The notes under the pieces were generated by a model. It saw only the letters and a program-made list of their open reading frames with translations, made no database searches and was not told the DNA's origin. A stretch of 23,036 nt of DNA from Terfezia claveryi (Eukaryota > Ascomycota > Pezizomycetes > Pezizales > Pezizaceae). The stretch lies in NCBI GenBank assembly GCA_015179025.1, contig WHUX01000487.1, positions 1 through 23,036 of the forward strand, written 5' to 3'. Made by a program: the position numbers and the translations under genes. Of this stretch, positions 1 to 8,981 are shown in pieces. The first letter of the stretch is position 1. Every line of letters begins with the position of its first letter.

Positions 1-497
1 GTTTGCGCCTCCTTCTTCGTCAACTGGAATGCTCCCTGAATCATAAGCTGCCTCTCTTCCATCGTAATGCACCCCTGCGCCCACATAGCAAGGCGGATGT
101 AGGTATTGCAATAGCCATTGACTTCTCCATTGGCCGAATTCTCATTCAAAACATCGGCTTGGAAATCTGCGTGAACCCACTTGATTTGCAGAAGATGGTT
201 ATTCCTCATTGGTGTCAGAAGTGGGCCAGCTTTCATCCTTTTGGCGAACGGGCTGCCTGCAGATGTAGCTGTGCTTCGCTTTTGTCCGATTCCTATAACG
301 GGAGTTTCAGGGACTCCGCCGATATCCAAATTTTCTTCTTCGTCCTGTTCAAAAACCTCTTCGACTTCCTCCCTGACTGTTGCAGGGGTTTCTAGCTCAA
401 CAGAGACAAGTGGCGAAGACTGAGCTGGAACTTGGGGACTACGAGTTGGACGCTTTCCTCGACCAGCACCTGGAGCGACAGGTTTACGAGTACGCAT
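1..497 (-). CDS. Hypothetical protein, 5' part only (3' end off the left edge)
   Basis: An open frame runs leftward from an ATG at 497-495 through the window edge, 165 codons without a stop. The N-terminus is basic (begins MRTRKPVAPGAGRGKRP), followed by a Ser/Pro-rich part, an acidic run (EEVEEVFEQDEEEN) and a second basic patch (GQKRSTATSAGSPFAKRMK) that looks like a nuclear localisation signal. From about residue 95 it becomes more globular (NNHLLQIKWVHADFQADVL). I do not recognise a family. The disordered, basic start recalls the DUF6532-like gene at the other end of the window, but no homology can be claimed. The gene lies beside a Harbinger transposon and diverges from its transposase, so it could be repeat-associated. 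Whether the frame is intact beyond the edge is unknown. Confidence 0.5.
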   Translation of the reverse strand, partial: MRTRKPVAPGAGRGKRPTRSPQVPAQSSPLVSVELETPATVREEVEEVFEQDEEENLDIGGVPETPVIGIGQKRSTATSAGSPFAKRMKAGPLLTPMRNNHLLQIKWVHADFQADVLNENSANGEVNGYCNTYIRLAMWAQGCITMEERQLMIQGAFQLTKKEAQ

Positions 498-983
498 GAT
501 ATGATAGTATGTGTGAATTCTAAGTATATGGGGATAGTAAACAGCAGGGATATAGCAATTATGGTGATGTGGGTAAGGATTGTTGTGTTGTTCTCATTGG
601 TTGTGTAGGAGAATTGGTTATGTAGGAGAGGAGGAGTATTGGTTGTGTTTATTTATGTCATGTTTACCTATAATTACATAGTATTTTGTCGCTAAATAGT
701 GCTAGGGCAAAAATGCGTTGCAATGCGAAAAAAAAAATAAAAGTTTTGCGCCAGACCCCCGTTCCGGGGGGGTTGTGCCAACCAGACTAGATAAAAATGA
801 ATTTCCTGTAAGCGACACATCATATCATCATACATCACTACCACAATGCCTTGAACATCAGGAAAAGCTCAAGCTCTACAAGATATTAATACTTAAGTAG
901 AGAGTATTGGTTATGCCTATGTATTGGCATCCTCGTCAGAAGAAGAAGATGATTATGAAGAAGATATTGAGGATTTGCTTATT
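498..983. other. Intergenic: divergent upstream region of the left-edge gene and the Harbinger transposase
   Basis: No gene is supported here. It is AT-rich with a 10-base A run near 730 and a small GC hairpin at 756-770 (CCCCC-GTTCC-GGGGG). The frame of the transposase is open back to a TAA at 894-896 but holds no ATG before 984. A 14-base stretch at 839-852 recurs inverted at 3061-3074 (see findings). No terminal inverted repeat matching the right flank of the transposon was found by eye. Confidence 0.4.
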
Positions 984-2105
984 ATGCAAAATGTTATTGT
1001 TTCCGACCGATATCTACTCTCTCGTGATACTGCAGGGCACCATAATATTAATATCCTTGAGACTTATATTCAAGACTACCCTAATTCTGCATTTCTTAAT
1101 CTATTCCGTATGCATCGAGCATCATTTTGGCAACTTGTTAAGATATTGGCTGATGCTAGTGGAGAAGCATATTGGGTCCAAAGCAAGACCAGTCAACCTT
1201 CGAGACCTATATATCAACAGATTGCAGTAGCGCTCTATGTTCTTGAAGGAGGTAGAGGTACTGGAGAAAGGACTCGACTTGCTCTCAATATTGGCAAAGG
1301 CTCAGTATTGGCATATACATGGCGAATAGTTAATCTCCTAGCTAGGCTGGTGCCTGAATATATTCGATGGCCTCAACGTTCACTTGAATATCCAATTCAA
1401 AGTGAACATAGGGTATTTTCTCGATGTATTGGGTTTTTGGATGGTTCAAATATGGTTCTTCGAGATAAACCTATGGTTGATCCAGAGGCATATTTTTCAC
1501 GGAAAAAGGATTATGGCTTCAATTTACAAGCAATTTGTAATTGGGAAGCTCAATTCATATGGGTCTCTAGGAACTATACTGCAAGTGTACATGACTCTAC
1601 AGCGTTTAAATCCACTGCACTCTATCGTAGAGCTAGTGAATATTTTAATCCTGAAGAGTATATACTTGCAGATAAGGTATATGGACTTGAACGATATATT
1701 ATCACCCCCTATAAAGAGCCTGCATCACAACAGCCTGGCAATTCAGCCTTCAATTATGAGCTATCAATTCCACGAGTCAAAATTGAACATGCATTTGGAG
1801 TATTGAAAGCTCGTTGGCCTATATTATATGAAATACCAGTACGAATTGGTATGAATAAAGAAAAAGGGCATAAACGAGTCAACAATTGGATTATGGCTAC
1901 ACTGGTACTCCATAACCTCCTTTACACAATGCGAGACGACGAAACCTGGTTAGAAGCGGAAGTTGAACGAATTGCAAGTCAAGCAGCAATAGGAAATATC
2001 AATGAAAATATTGAACAAGAGTCTAATACAAAAGCTAGACGTGCGGGTATGAGACGACGAGATGAACTTCGAGATCTTATAACCTTACTCCGAGCTCGAG
2101 ATTAA
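984..2105 (+). CDS. PIF/Harbinger (HARBI1-like) DDE transposase
   Basis: Predicted to cut and join transposon ends in the nucleus using a DDE catalytic triad. From the first in-frame ATG (984) it is 373 aa. An N-terminal helical region (FRMHRASFWQLVKIL, then ALYVLEGGRGTGERTRLAL) fits the helix-turn-helix seen in this family. The catalytic core shows the first Asp in GFLDGSN, the second in ILADKVYGL, and the Glu in RVKIEHAFGVLKARW, followed by the conserved NWIMATLVLHNLL tail. These are the hallmarks of the DDE_Tnp_4 fold. The frame is open upstream to 897 but has only non-AUG codons there (GCATCCTCGTCAGAAG encodes ASSSEE), so a short upstream exon or an AUG at 984 is equally possible. There is no internal stop, so it may be active. 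It converges with the Myb-like gene. Confidence 0.85.
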   Translation: MQNVIVSDRYLLSRDTAGHHNINILETYIQDYPNSAFLNLFRMHRASFWQLVKILADASGEAYWVQSKTSQPSRPIYQQIAVALYVLEGGRGTGERTRLALNIGKGSVLAYTWRIVNLLARLVPEYIRWPQRSLEYPIQSEHRVFSRCIGFLDGSNMVLRDKPMVDPEAYFSRKKDYGFNLQAICNWEAQFIWVSRNYTASVHDSTAFKSTALYRRASEYFNPEEYILADKVYGLERYIITPYKEPASQQPGNSAFNYELSIPRVKIEHAFGVLKARWPILYEIPVRIGMNKEKGHKRVNNWIMATLVLHNLLYTMRDDETWLEAEVERIASQAAIGNINENIEQESNTKARRAGMRRRDELRDLITLLRARD

Positions 2106-2296
2106 GCAACCTCTTTATCAGATCCAATACTAGCAGAGTCCTTCTCAGACTCGTTTTCAGACTTCTTCTCAGACTGCGTTTCCTTTACTAGCTCAGGCAC
2201 TCTTTTACCAACAGACCGTCTTCCTGCCTCTTGTACACCAAGTATACCTTGCATCATATTACCAAATACCTCCATTTGCCTAACTTGCGCATCTGC

Positions 2297-3067
2297 CTAA
2301 GTTCTGGCAATGGTACGAGCCGTTTCCTGCTTCATTCGAGCAATCTCCAATTTCACATCCATCTCAACCTTATGCCTTTTTTTCCGACCTGCTTCCTTCT
2401 CCCCAATAATTGCACCAAAGTCACGCTTTTCTGAGTGTTTTGGAAGCGACATTGACAGATTTCCTGATGGCCTTGGAGTTGAGGTTCGTATTGGGGGTGT
2501 TGCTTGTGACACTGGTGGAGGGCTTTCAGAGCTCAAAGAACTAGAGGAAGGTATTTGGGAGGGTATCTCGGAGGGTATCTCGGAGGGTATTTCAGAGGGT
2601 ATTTCAGAGGGTATTTCAGAGGGTATTTCAGAGGGTTTCTCCAAAAGTTTCTTGGAGGGTTTCTCGGAGGGTATTTCAGAGGGTATTTGAGATCTCGAAG
2701 TAATAGATTCACTGCCTCCAATAAGAACTACATTCGGACGTGACCCCCAAATCTCATCCAGCCGCCAAAAAAAAGCACATTTCCGCTCGAGAGCTTCATT
2801 AATGGAAGCTTCATTATTTTCAGGTTTAACCCCCCATCCTGAGCACTGTTGCATTTCTCGAGCGTCCCTCCATGATCGCTTCATATTTGTAGCCTTATCT
2901 GTGATTCTCTTCACCATAATATGGTCTTCATCTGCAAATACCTGACCTTTTACAAGCTTATGCCATGTTATTTGTTTTCCACGTAGCTCCTCTTGGTTAT
3001 CTTCTATCCATGCGACCAAGCGCTCCGACTCGGTTTTCGTCCAAGAGCCGCTGTATTGAGAAGGCAT
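2297..3067 (-). CDS. Myb/SANT-like companion protein of the Harbinger element (probably prematurely stopped)
   Basis: In PIF/Harbinger elements the second gene is a Myb/SANT-type DNA-binding protein that brings the transposase to the nucleus and the DNA ends. This 256-aa frame starts MPSQYSGSWTKTESERLVAW, with spaced tryptophans (W9, W20, W40, W66) typical of a Myb-like trihelix. A central low-complexity block repeats Pro-Ser-Glu-Ile many times, encoded by a 12-bp tandem repeat. A basic patch (KEAGRKKRHK) follows, then a helical C-terminus. The TAG at 2299-2297 is followed in the same frame by 64 more sense codons (starting ADAQVRQMEVFGNMMQGIL) and a TAA at 2104-2102. That stop overlaps the transposase stop at 2103-2105. 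The TAG is therefore probably a CAG-to-TAG change that shortened the protein. Confidence 0.75.
   Translation of the reverse strand: MPSQYSGSWTKTESERLVAWIEDNQEELRGKQITWHKLVKGQVFADEDHIMVKRITDKATNMKRSWRDAREMQQCSGWGVKPENNEASINEALERKCAFFWRLDEIWGSRPNVVLIGGSESITSRSQIPSEIPSEKPSKKLLEKPSEIPSEIPSEIPSEIPSEIPSEIPSQIPSSSSLSSESPPPVSQATPPIRTSTPRPSGNLSMSLPKHSEKRDFGAIIGEKEAGRKKRHKVEMDVKLEIARMKQETARTIART
2550..2688 (-). repeat. 12-bp tandem repeat coding for Pro-Ser-Glu-Ile units
   Basis: On the plus strand the unit GAGGGTATTTCA (variant GAGGGTATCTCG) repeats about ten times with a degenerate interruption around 2637-2660. Read on the minus strand in the Myb-like gene it gives SEIP repeats. The 12-bp length keeps the frame, so copy number can change without harm. 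The plus strand is also open through the repeat (EGISEGISEGI), which is only a shadow of it. Confidence 0.9.
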
Positions 3068-3125
3068 TGTGGTATGCGGGTTTTGCGTTGTGGATGTGGA
3101 ATTCTGTAGGCCTCATAGGTTATTT

Positions 3126-3168
3126 CCTGTGGCCATGACGGCAGGTTTTCTCCCGTCATGGCTACAGG
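3126..3168. repeat. Inverted repeat, 16-bp arms, 11-base loop
   Basis: CCTGTGGCCATGACGG at 3126-3141 faces CCGTCATGGCTACAGG at 3153-3168; 15 of 16 positions pair and the remaining one is a G-T type mismatch. It lies between the Harbinger companion gene and the RPA-interacting-like gene. It could be a transposon subterminal structure, a small foldback element or a regulatory palindrome; the sequence does not decide. Confidence 0.7.
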
Positions 3169-3482
3169 CTCGTACTCTGAAACTCTGTGACGCCACCAGG
3201 CCGTCGGCCAATGAATGCTGTTGCCAAGGTGCCAAGGTGTGACACAGAAAACCGCTGTACATGATACAGACTCTTATTGACAACCGCTTTTAAATCATTC
3301 ACTTGTTTTGAGTTTTGATTGGCTCTGAATGAAGAAAACGTGACCGACGCACTTCTCAACGACATGGGAGCTCTTTGAACGCGAACCGCGCCTCACCCTA
3401 GTTGCTTACCAACCTCATCAGTCGGCATACAATTATTCTCTCGAATCTAATGTTTTTGAGAGTCGCAGACAAGTCCGACAAC

Positions 3483-4269
3483 ATGAGCTTCGGCGACCTC
3501 ACCTCTCATTCCTATTCCAGCCCACCATTTCAGCGAACGGCCACACCTTTTACACCATCGAAGCACTCTCCTCTCACTCCCCGAAGAAACCCAAATCCAA
3601 ATGAGCAAAACCATGCCCCATTGTCGCCACCACAATCACCGCCCCCGCTACTGAAGTTTGCTGGGATCAAACGGAAACATAAACCCAACCCTGTGATGAT
3701 GTCCAAAGACGATGTGAGGGAAAAGAGGCGAAATATCTTTCTAAACAAACTCAAGGATGCTCGTGAACAAAGCCGGCTGCAGGCCAGAGGGGGAGAAGAT
3801 GAGGTGTGCATATTATATTTGCTTTACCTGCTTCCTTCCCTCCTCACTGACTTGGTTAGATGATGCGGATTATTCTGGTTTCAGAACAAAGGCGATTACA
3901 TGCACATCTCGCTAGAGTTGCTGCTAGTATCCCTACTATAGAGGAAGAAACTGAGAGTCAACTGCTCCGGGAAGCAGAAAATCTCGGTAAGCCCTCTAGT
4001 TCCAGTTCACTCGGAAGCCTATGTTAATACAATCTTATATAGACTACTCAGAGTTGGTCGAGGAACAGGACAGAGAGCTGGAGGCAATTCTCTCACATCT
4101 TAATATTACAGACGGTGAACTGGAGGACCCCTATGCGTTACAAAAACAGCCAGGCCATTATCAAGGCTCTCCAACCACGACCCTCTGTGATGGATGTGGA
4201 GAGCAAGATTCAATGGTTTCGTTGGAAGGTATTCAGGTCTGCTTCTGTTGCGGATGGTCCGCAGAGTAG
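3483..4269 (+). CDS. Putative RPA-interacting-protein-like protein with C-terminal zinc motif
   Basis: Spliced as 3483-3803, 3860-3986, 4043-4269, giving 224 aa. Both introns are 56 bp (GTGTGC...TTAG with a CTGAC branch site; GTAAGC...ATAG) and the frame is kept across them. The N-terminus is Pro/Ser-rich and disordered (MSFGDLTSHSYSSPPFQ). A basic helical segment follows (DVREKRRNIFLNKLKDAREQ, then RLQARGGEDE), then an acidic coiled segment (ELVEEQDRELEAILSHLN). The C-terminus holds a CxxC...CxxC motif (CDGCGEQ and CFCCGW) fit for one zinc ion. This order resembles RPAIN-type proteins, which carry replication protein A into the nucleus. The resemblance is remembered, not searched, so the name is tentative although the gene model is strong. 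An in-frame ATG at 3450 could add 11 residues. Confidence 0.6.
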
Positions 4270-5631
4270 GTTTCCGCAGCCGTTTGTATTTTGTATCACT
4301 ATTGGGCTGGCGTTTTTTCTTTACTGGGCTGGTTAGGACGTAGTTTCGTACATCTTGGATTGGCTTTTAATGTTTAGAATAGAGATTGGCTTACGACAGT
4401 ACAAGACCCTTTTGTAATTACAAAAGCCTAATATCCATGATTCTCACAGAAATATAGGGTTGTCAACAATCAAAAAAAACACTCAGATAGTTTATTTTAT
4501 ATATCATATGTACAGTACGTACACATAGGGCATAAGGCAAGCCATGTCAGTTGGCGATCAGCTACCTATACCGGCTACCGGCTGGTGAAGGAAATGCAAG
4601 AAGCACCTATATTCAATACGATACGGCTACCTCTCCCCCTGACCACTATGTGGCTATCTGCTACGAAAGCGGATTTCCACAGTAACCCCCCTTCTACCTC
4701 TCTACGGGAGGGGTGCCCGCGAGACTGAACTACCTTTTACTCTCGCTGGATTCCCTAGAGCCAAATGCATGCTCATTCCACAGAGAACTTTACCATCCAC
4801 AAGAGTCCAGAAGGATACCCCTTTATGTAGAATAGAACCAGAAAGGTATTCTCCTATAAATCAAGTTTCCTATGGCATCGTCCAGCGCCCCCTCCTGACA
4901 TCTAGAAACCATATATCTAGTAAGCTCACAAAACCATTCCGTAGACATCCACCAAGTCCTCATTAAGTGCCCAATTCAATTTTTCAAATTCCTCCCCAGG
5001 CATTCTTCCTCTTAGGTTTTCCCAGTGGCAGAATTGTGCTGATGCCATATGAAATCAGGTCGTATCTTGAATGGCAAAGGTTCTGGTGAAGAGAACTTGC
5101 AATTCAGTAGATCAAGTCAACAGTTAAATAAGGAGACAACGAAAAATGCAATTCTTTGGCCAATGAAAGAATCACAAATTCCCATACTTGACATATCTAC
5201 CTGAAGCGAGAAATGTAAACAACCACCCTTTACAAATGTGTTAGGTGTATGTAAAGGGAACACCGGCCTCAGAGCACATGACATGTGCCAGCCAGATTCT
5301 CGAGTGTCCGAGTCGGGCTGCAGAGCCTCACCATGTGGCCATAATACTCAACGGCAAAAATATATGAGATATACAAACAACTTCAGAATCGTGTGCTTGA
5401 CTACTAGTTGCATCTTCTCGAACATTTGTTTTGCTGAAAACGCGTTTGGCACTTGAAGGCATAATCAGAACACTCGCTAACTTTGATGCGGTTCCAATCT
5501 GAACATGTCACTCTTCAACTTTCAACCTCCGAGCCTCCATCATTTCTTATCTACAAACAAACACAGCACGATACTTAAGAGCGACACTTCTTTTCATCAC
5601 TCAGACATCAGTTTATTGATCTTCGAAGGCC
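4270..5631. other. Long intergenic region between two plus-strand genes
   Basis: About 1.36 kb with no supported gene on either strand. It must hold the 3' UTR of the upstream gene and the promoter of UBC9. The only notable structure is a perfect palindrome at 4409-4426. Short open frames here have no protein-like composition. No tRNA cloverleaf was recognised. Confidence 0.5.
4409..4426. repeat. Perfect 18-bp palindrome
   Basis: CTTTTGTAATTACAAAAG reads the same on both strands. It sits 140 bp past the stop codon of the zinc-motif gene, so it may lie in or near its 3' UTR or polyadenylation region. AT-rich palindromes of this size do arise by chance. Confidence 0.6.
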
Positions 5632-6294
5632 ATGTCTTTGTGTTTGAATCGACTTCAGGAGGAGCGGTATGCGATTAAACCATCTATGCTCTTCTAGCTT
5701 GCTGCCTTGGGGTCTGACAATTTTGACTTCACAGTAAGCAATGGCGAAAGGACCATCCATTTGGATTCTACGCGAAGCCGGCGAAGAACGCTCAAGGAGG
5801 TCTGGACTTAATGAAATGGAGTTGCGGTATTCCTGGAAAGGAGAAAACACTATGGGAAGGAGGACTGTTTAAGCTTGAGATGAACTTCCCTGAAGGTATG
5901 CTCTTTTCAGCTGAATTTGACAGTCAACTAACATTCGATTTCAATAGAGTACCCGACAAAGCCGCCAAAATGTAAGCTTCAACTTTCTTCACACTATCCC
6001 AGCAGAGATGAGATGAGCATGACTGAGCTAACTATTACTTCAGGCCGTTTTGTTCCTCCGCTTTTCCACCCAAATGTGTACCCATCTGGAACTGTTTGTC
6101 TCAGCATCCTCAACGAAGAGGAGGCCTGGAAGCCTGCCATCACGATCAAGCAGATCCTCCTTGGTATTCAAGACCTTCTCGACGATCCGAACCCAAATTC
6201 CCCAGCGCAGGCCGATGCCTACAACCTCTTTAAAAAAGATCGCGCAGCCTATGAGAGGAAAGTTCGACAAGTCGTCCGGGAGAATACTGCTTAA
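5632..6294 (+). CDS. ubc9: SUMO-conjugating enzyme E2 (UBC9)
   Basis: Takes SUMO from the E1 enzyme onto its active-site cysteine and passes it to lysines of target proteins, mainly in the nucleus. Exons 5632-5666, 5735-5895, 5948-5971 and 6044-6294 splice with proper phase to 156 aa, matching the usual 157-158. It starts [20 protein letters not shown] and carries the Ubc9 signatures FGFYAKP, the HPN motif (residues 82-84), YPSGT just before the catalytic Cys92, and [13 protein letters not shown]. The introns are 68, 52 and 72 bp; the second has ACTAAC and the third GCTAAC as likely branch sites. No stop, frameshift or missing key residue is seen. It is the clearest host gene in the window and suggests the surrounding transposons sit in an otherwise ordinary chromosome region. 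The next gene points toward it from the right. Confidence 0.97.
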
Positions 6295-6636
6295 ACAAAT
6301 TACAGCTTTATTTTGATCATAGCCATTGCCATTTGAAGGCCTGATCCTCGCGATTGAGCTTTTGCGCGGTGCGACGTGGTGTTTCAGTCGCGAGATGTTG
6401 TTACAGCAACTTAACAGCTAGATATCCAAGCTATTACTTTTCCTTTATGGTAGATAGGGAAATTTTTAGCGTGTTGATAGGGAAATTCTTAGCGTGTGCA
6501 CTTCATAGCGCTTTAAACTTCCACATGCACCCGCCCGAGGCCGAGGTAACCTGCCAAACAACCGCTTCTCTCCCTGCCCAAGCTAGCGCATTGCAGATAA
6601 GCTGTAGCAACACATCTCTGACGTTGTTTGGTTGTC

Positions 6637-7885
6637 TCATCGCTTTTGGCGGGCTCCACCTGTAAAGGCCATACAAGTTCCCAGTAAAATTCCAATCATT
6701 CCACCCCTAGCTATCCACTCTGTATGGTCTCTAAGCTTCACCAGCACTCGCTCCCTCGACATTCCTCGGCCAGCATTCCACATACGCTCAAGCGAAATAG
6801 CAAGGATCGCGCACACTTCCCATGGTATCATTACTGGCGCAAGAAGGATATAGCTCCCAATCTCGACGACCCAGAACTGTGCACTCTTCCAAAAATGGTC
6901 CAATCTAGGGCGCCACGTGCCATACCAATTTTCCTCAATATCTGATACCAGAACAAGGATACAAGAAGGGAGGCCAATATCATTGAATAATGGTAGAAAA
7001 TATGGGTTTTGTTGTACGCCGATGTTGGGTGAATATGCGCTGCAGCGCCACGACCCATGGAACTGTAAGGGTCGCTTTCGAGGGGATACATTTTGTGTGC
7101 CTTGCCCAGACGCGATTCGCCAAAGTCTTCTCATCTTCGAAGCAATCTTCCGTCTGGCACGTCCTAGTCTCCTCCTCTGCCAGAACGATGCATACGGATT
7201 CACAGCCTCACAGGCAGGTCTCTCTTCGCTACTCGGGCGATTTGATACAGGATCGGAACTTCCACTGGTTTGCGGACAAGGTATTCTGCGAAGTACACTT
7301 GTCCCTGCAGCATCACTGGGTTGTCTTTTTTTCAACATGGAAATCTTTGTCGATTTTAGTCGCCTGATAGGCCATAGTGCCAGAACCGCCTCAAACACAC
7401 CTCGAGAATCACGCCCTCCAGCATCATCTGCTTCAAGTGATGATGGTGAACTTGGCCACTCTGTTTGAGTGTCTTGGAAGATCTTCGAACCGCTGGGTGG
7501 AGATGCCGCTCTTGGAGAAGATGGAGCAGTGACAAATTCCGCTGGGCTGGTCTGTGAACCACGTGATTGACTTCCTTCTGCAACCGGAAACCTGAAAGGA
7601 ACATTGGAAAATGTCCCGGAGGTTGTGCCTTGTGTGCTCCCCTGGGTTCGAAAATATCGCCTTGCATACTGTGGGAATTCATGTTTGCTGACAGGCTTTT
7701 GTTGAAATGTAACGAGGGATGTGAAAACCTTCCACGGTGGGCTTTGGATGGGGCCATCGGATTTAAGTTCTGCTCATATGTCAGATTAGGTAGTTTACAT
7801 AGAGAGAGATAAGCATACCATTAGCGATGCCCTCATCCGATAAAATTGGCGTCTCAAGGAATGGATAGTAGGGAGTGAAACTCAT
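6637..7885 (-). CDS. Unrecognised protein with C-terminal hydrophobic segments (multi-exon model)
   Basis: My preferred model joins 7885-7819, 7769-7401, 7315-7212, 7153-7018 and 6941-6637 into 326 aa. It starts MSFTPYYPFLETPILSDEG, then a Ser/Pro/Gln-rich disordered part, a well-formed segment (QVYFAEYLVRKPVEVPILYQ), an acidic, Cys-containing stretch (TEDCFEDEKTLANRVW), and a hydrophobic C-terminal half (WVVEIGSYILLAPVMIPWEV, later GGMIGILLGTCMAFTGG) suggesting one to three membrane spans. All introns are GT-AG (49, 85, 58, 76 bp) and keep phase. Alternatively, only the first intron is used and one exon runs 7769-6637 (399 aa), but the middle of that reading is Arg/Ser/Pro-rich like a non-coding frame. 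A simple frameshift at the A run near 7335 is a third possibility. I recognise no family. It is convergent with UBC9, 342 bp apart. Confidence 0.55.
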
Positions 7886-8316
7886 ATTGGAGCTGGAAGA
7901 GAGATAATGTACGAGCTGATGCACTCCCGTTGGTCGGATGGAGACTGAATGGATGGATTGGGTCGATGCTTAGGATGAACATATTCTGTCGTTCCAGCCA
8001 CGGTATACTTAGTACCTAATTAAGTATGTGCTCAGGAAGTATTTACCAGTGCGTGGTGGGTTTACAAAAACAGGAGCGATCCAATTTCCCGGTGGTCACT
8101 TCTTGATCAGGAACTGATAGAGACTACATGATGTGGTAGATCTTTTCAGGCTGTAGAACAACTTGCTTTACAAAATGATAAGAGAGAAATACTATGTAAA
8201 TAAGATACAGAAATCATTCTAATACCTTGTACAGAACCGCCCCACTTCCAGGCTTCGATACGATCAATGGCATTGTCTAGTTGATCTTCGCTTGTACTGA
8301 TCTTAGAACTCCGTTC
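7886..8316. other. Intergenic: upstream region of the membrane-protein gene and tail of the GAL1 relic
   Basis: Contains the promoter side of the minus-strand gene starting at 7885. Part of 8190-8316 reads on the minus strand as a plausible but unmatched stretch (STSEDQLDNAIDRIEAWKWG) following the galactokinase similarity; it may be the diverged C-terminus of that relic or unrelated sequence. Nothing else is supported. Confidence 0.35.
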
Positions 8317-8880
8317 ATCGACTTTATCATCACATAAAAGGTGAATACTGCAGCCCCCTCATCCAGCGCCAGTCAGTCTCGACCCGTATGAGCAATGTGC
8401 TCTTGAAACATCGCATAAGACATCAAACTCAGGACAAGAGCAGTCAAAGAGATCTCTGCAAGACCTCTGTGATTTGTCCATCCAGTTCCCAATCTTCTGT
8501 AGGTAGGAATTCTCTTGATTCTTTCATAGGTGCGTTATCAAGAAAATGCATGAATTAGAAGACTCTAAGAGACTCAGTAAAAACATGGAGGGCTCGATTT
8601 CGGAGTTGAAATCGTTCGGCACGAACTGTCGTAAATGATGTTAATACAAGGTTAAATTAAGCAATAGGGAGCGCGTCGCATCTAGTCATGTACTTCTGTG
8701 TCAATTCCTCTATTGATATACCAAGAATGTTTGTGAGCTCCTCTCGTGTATCCCTCGTCTTTTTGATTCACAATATCGATGCACTTTTGCAGTTGTTCCT
8801 CGTGGTCTGTAGTCCTTGCTTTGCAAAATAGGTATCTTGGAATTCTTCCTGTGGTAGGATAAGCTCAAGTTTTTTTGCTA

Positions 8881-8930
8881 GTAGTGGTGGTCAATTCTTA
8901 AACTGGGTAATGGTAACCCAGTTTATGCAA
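8881..8930 (+). repeat. Left terminal inverted repeat of the MITE-like element
   Basis: Begins GTAGTGGTGGTCAATTCTTA. Inside the repeat, TAAACTGGGT-AATGGTA-ACCCAGTTTA is a perfect 10-bp inverted repeat with a 7-base loop, so the end can itself fold into a hairpin. Confidence 0.9.
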
Positions 8931-8981
8931 CCTCTTGGCACTGCCTTGGCACCTTGGCCTTCACGCTGATTGGCCAGTGTC

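Larger units (their letters stand above)
839..3074 (+). mobile_element. PIF/Harbinger-type DNA transposon (limits approximate)
   Basis: Two genes typical of this superfamily face each other: a HARBI1-like DDE transposase on the plus strand and a Myb/SANT-like DNA-binding protein on the minus strand. Their frames end almost on top of each other near 2102-2105. The limits given are only the inverted 14-base matches 839-852 and 3061-3074; true ends must lie outside or at these. I could not find convincing terminal inverted repeats or the 3-bp target duplication expected of the superfamily, so the outer boundaries are not established. The transposase is uninterrupted; the second gene has a probable premature stop. 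Confidence 0.75.

Noticed and set aside
924..983. Transposase start at TTG 924 (and similar GTG/TTG starts elsewhere)
   Set aside because: Non-AUG starts are not expected for a fungal nuclear gene; the first in-frame ATG (984) or an unseen upstream exon is more likely.
2310..2690. Plus-strand frame reading EGISEGISEGI
   Set aside because: It is the antisense of the 12-bp repeat in the Myb-like gene; the rest of the frame has no protein-like features.
4660..4740. Possible tRNA or structured RNA around a GC-rich stretch
   Set aside because: No cloverleaf with A/B boxes could be drawn; only a weak hairpin is present.
7330..7345. A-run frameshift joining MAYQATKIDKDFHVEKK to DNPVMLQGQVYF on the minus strand
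   Set aside because: Attractive by composition, but an 85-bp GT-AG intron with correct phase explains the frame change without invoking an error; kept only as an alternative.
6917..7468. Plus-strand frame of 183 codons opposite the membrane-protein gene
   Set aside because: Antisense shadow; the minus strand has a start, splice sites and membrane-like segments.
3217..8966. 15-bp CCTTGGCACCTTGGC shared (inverted) between about 3222-3236 and the interior of the MITE-like element
   Set aside because: A 15-bp match is near chance expectation in 23 kb and the similarity does not extend; the nearby GGCCAAT/ATTGGCC are simple CCAAT boxes.
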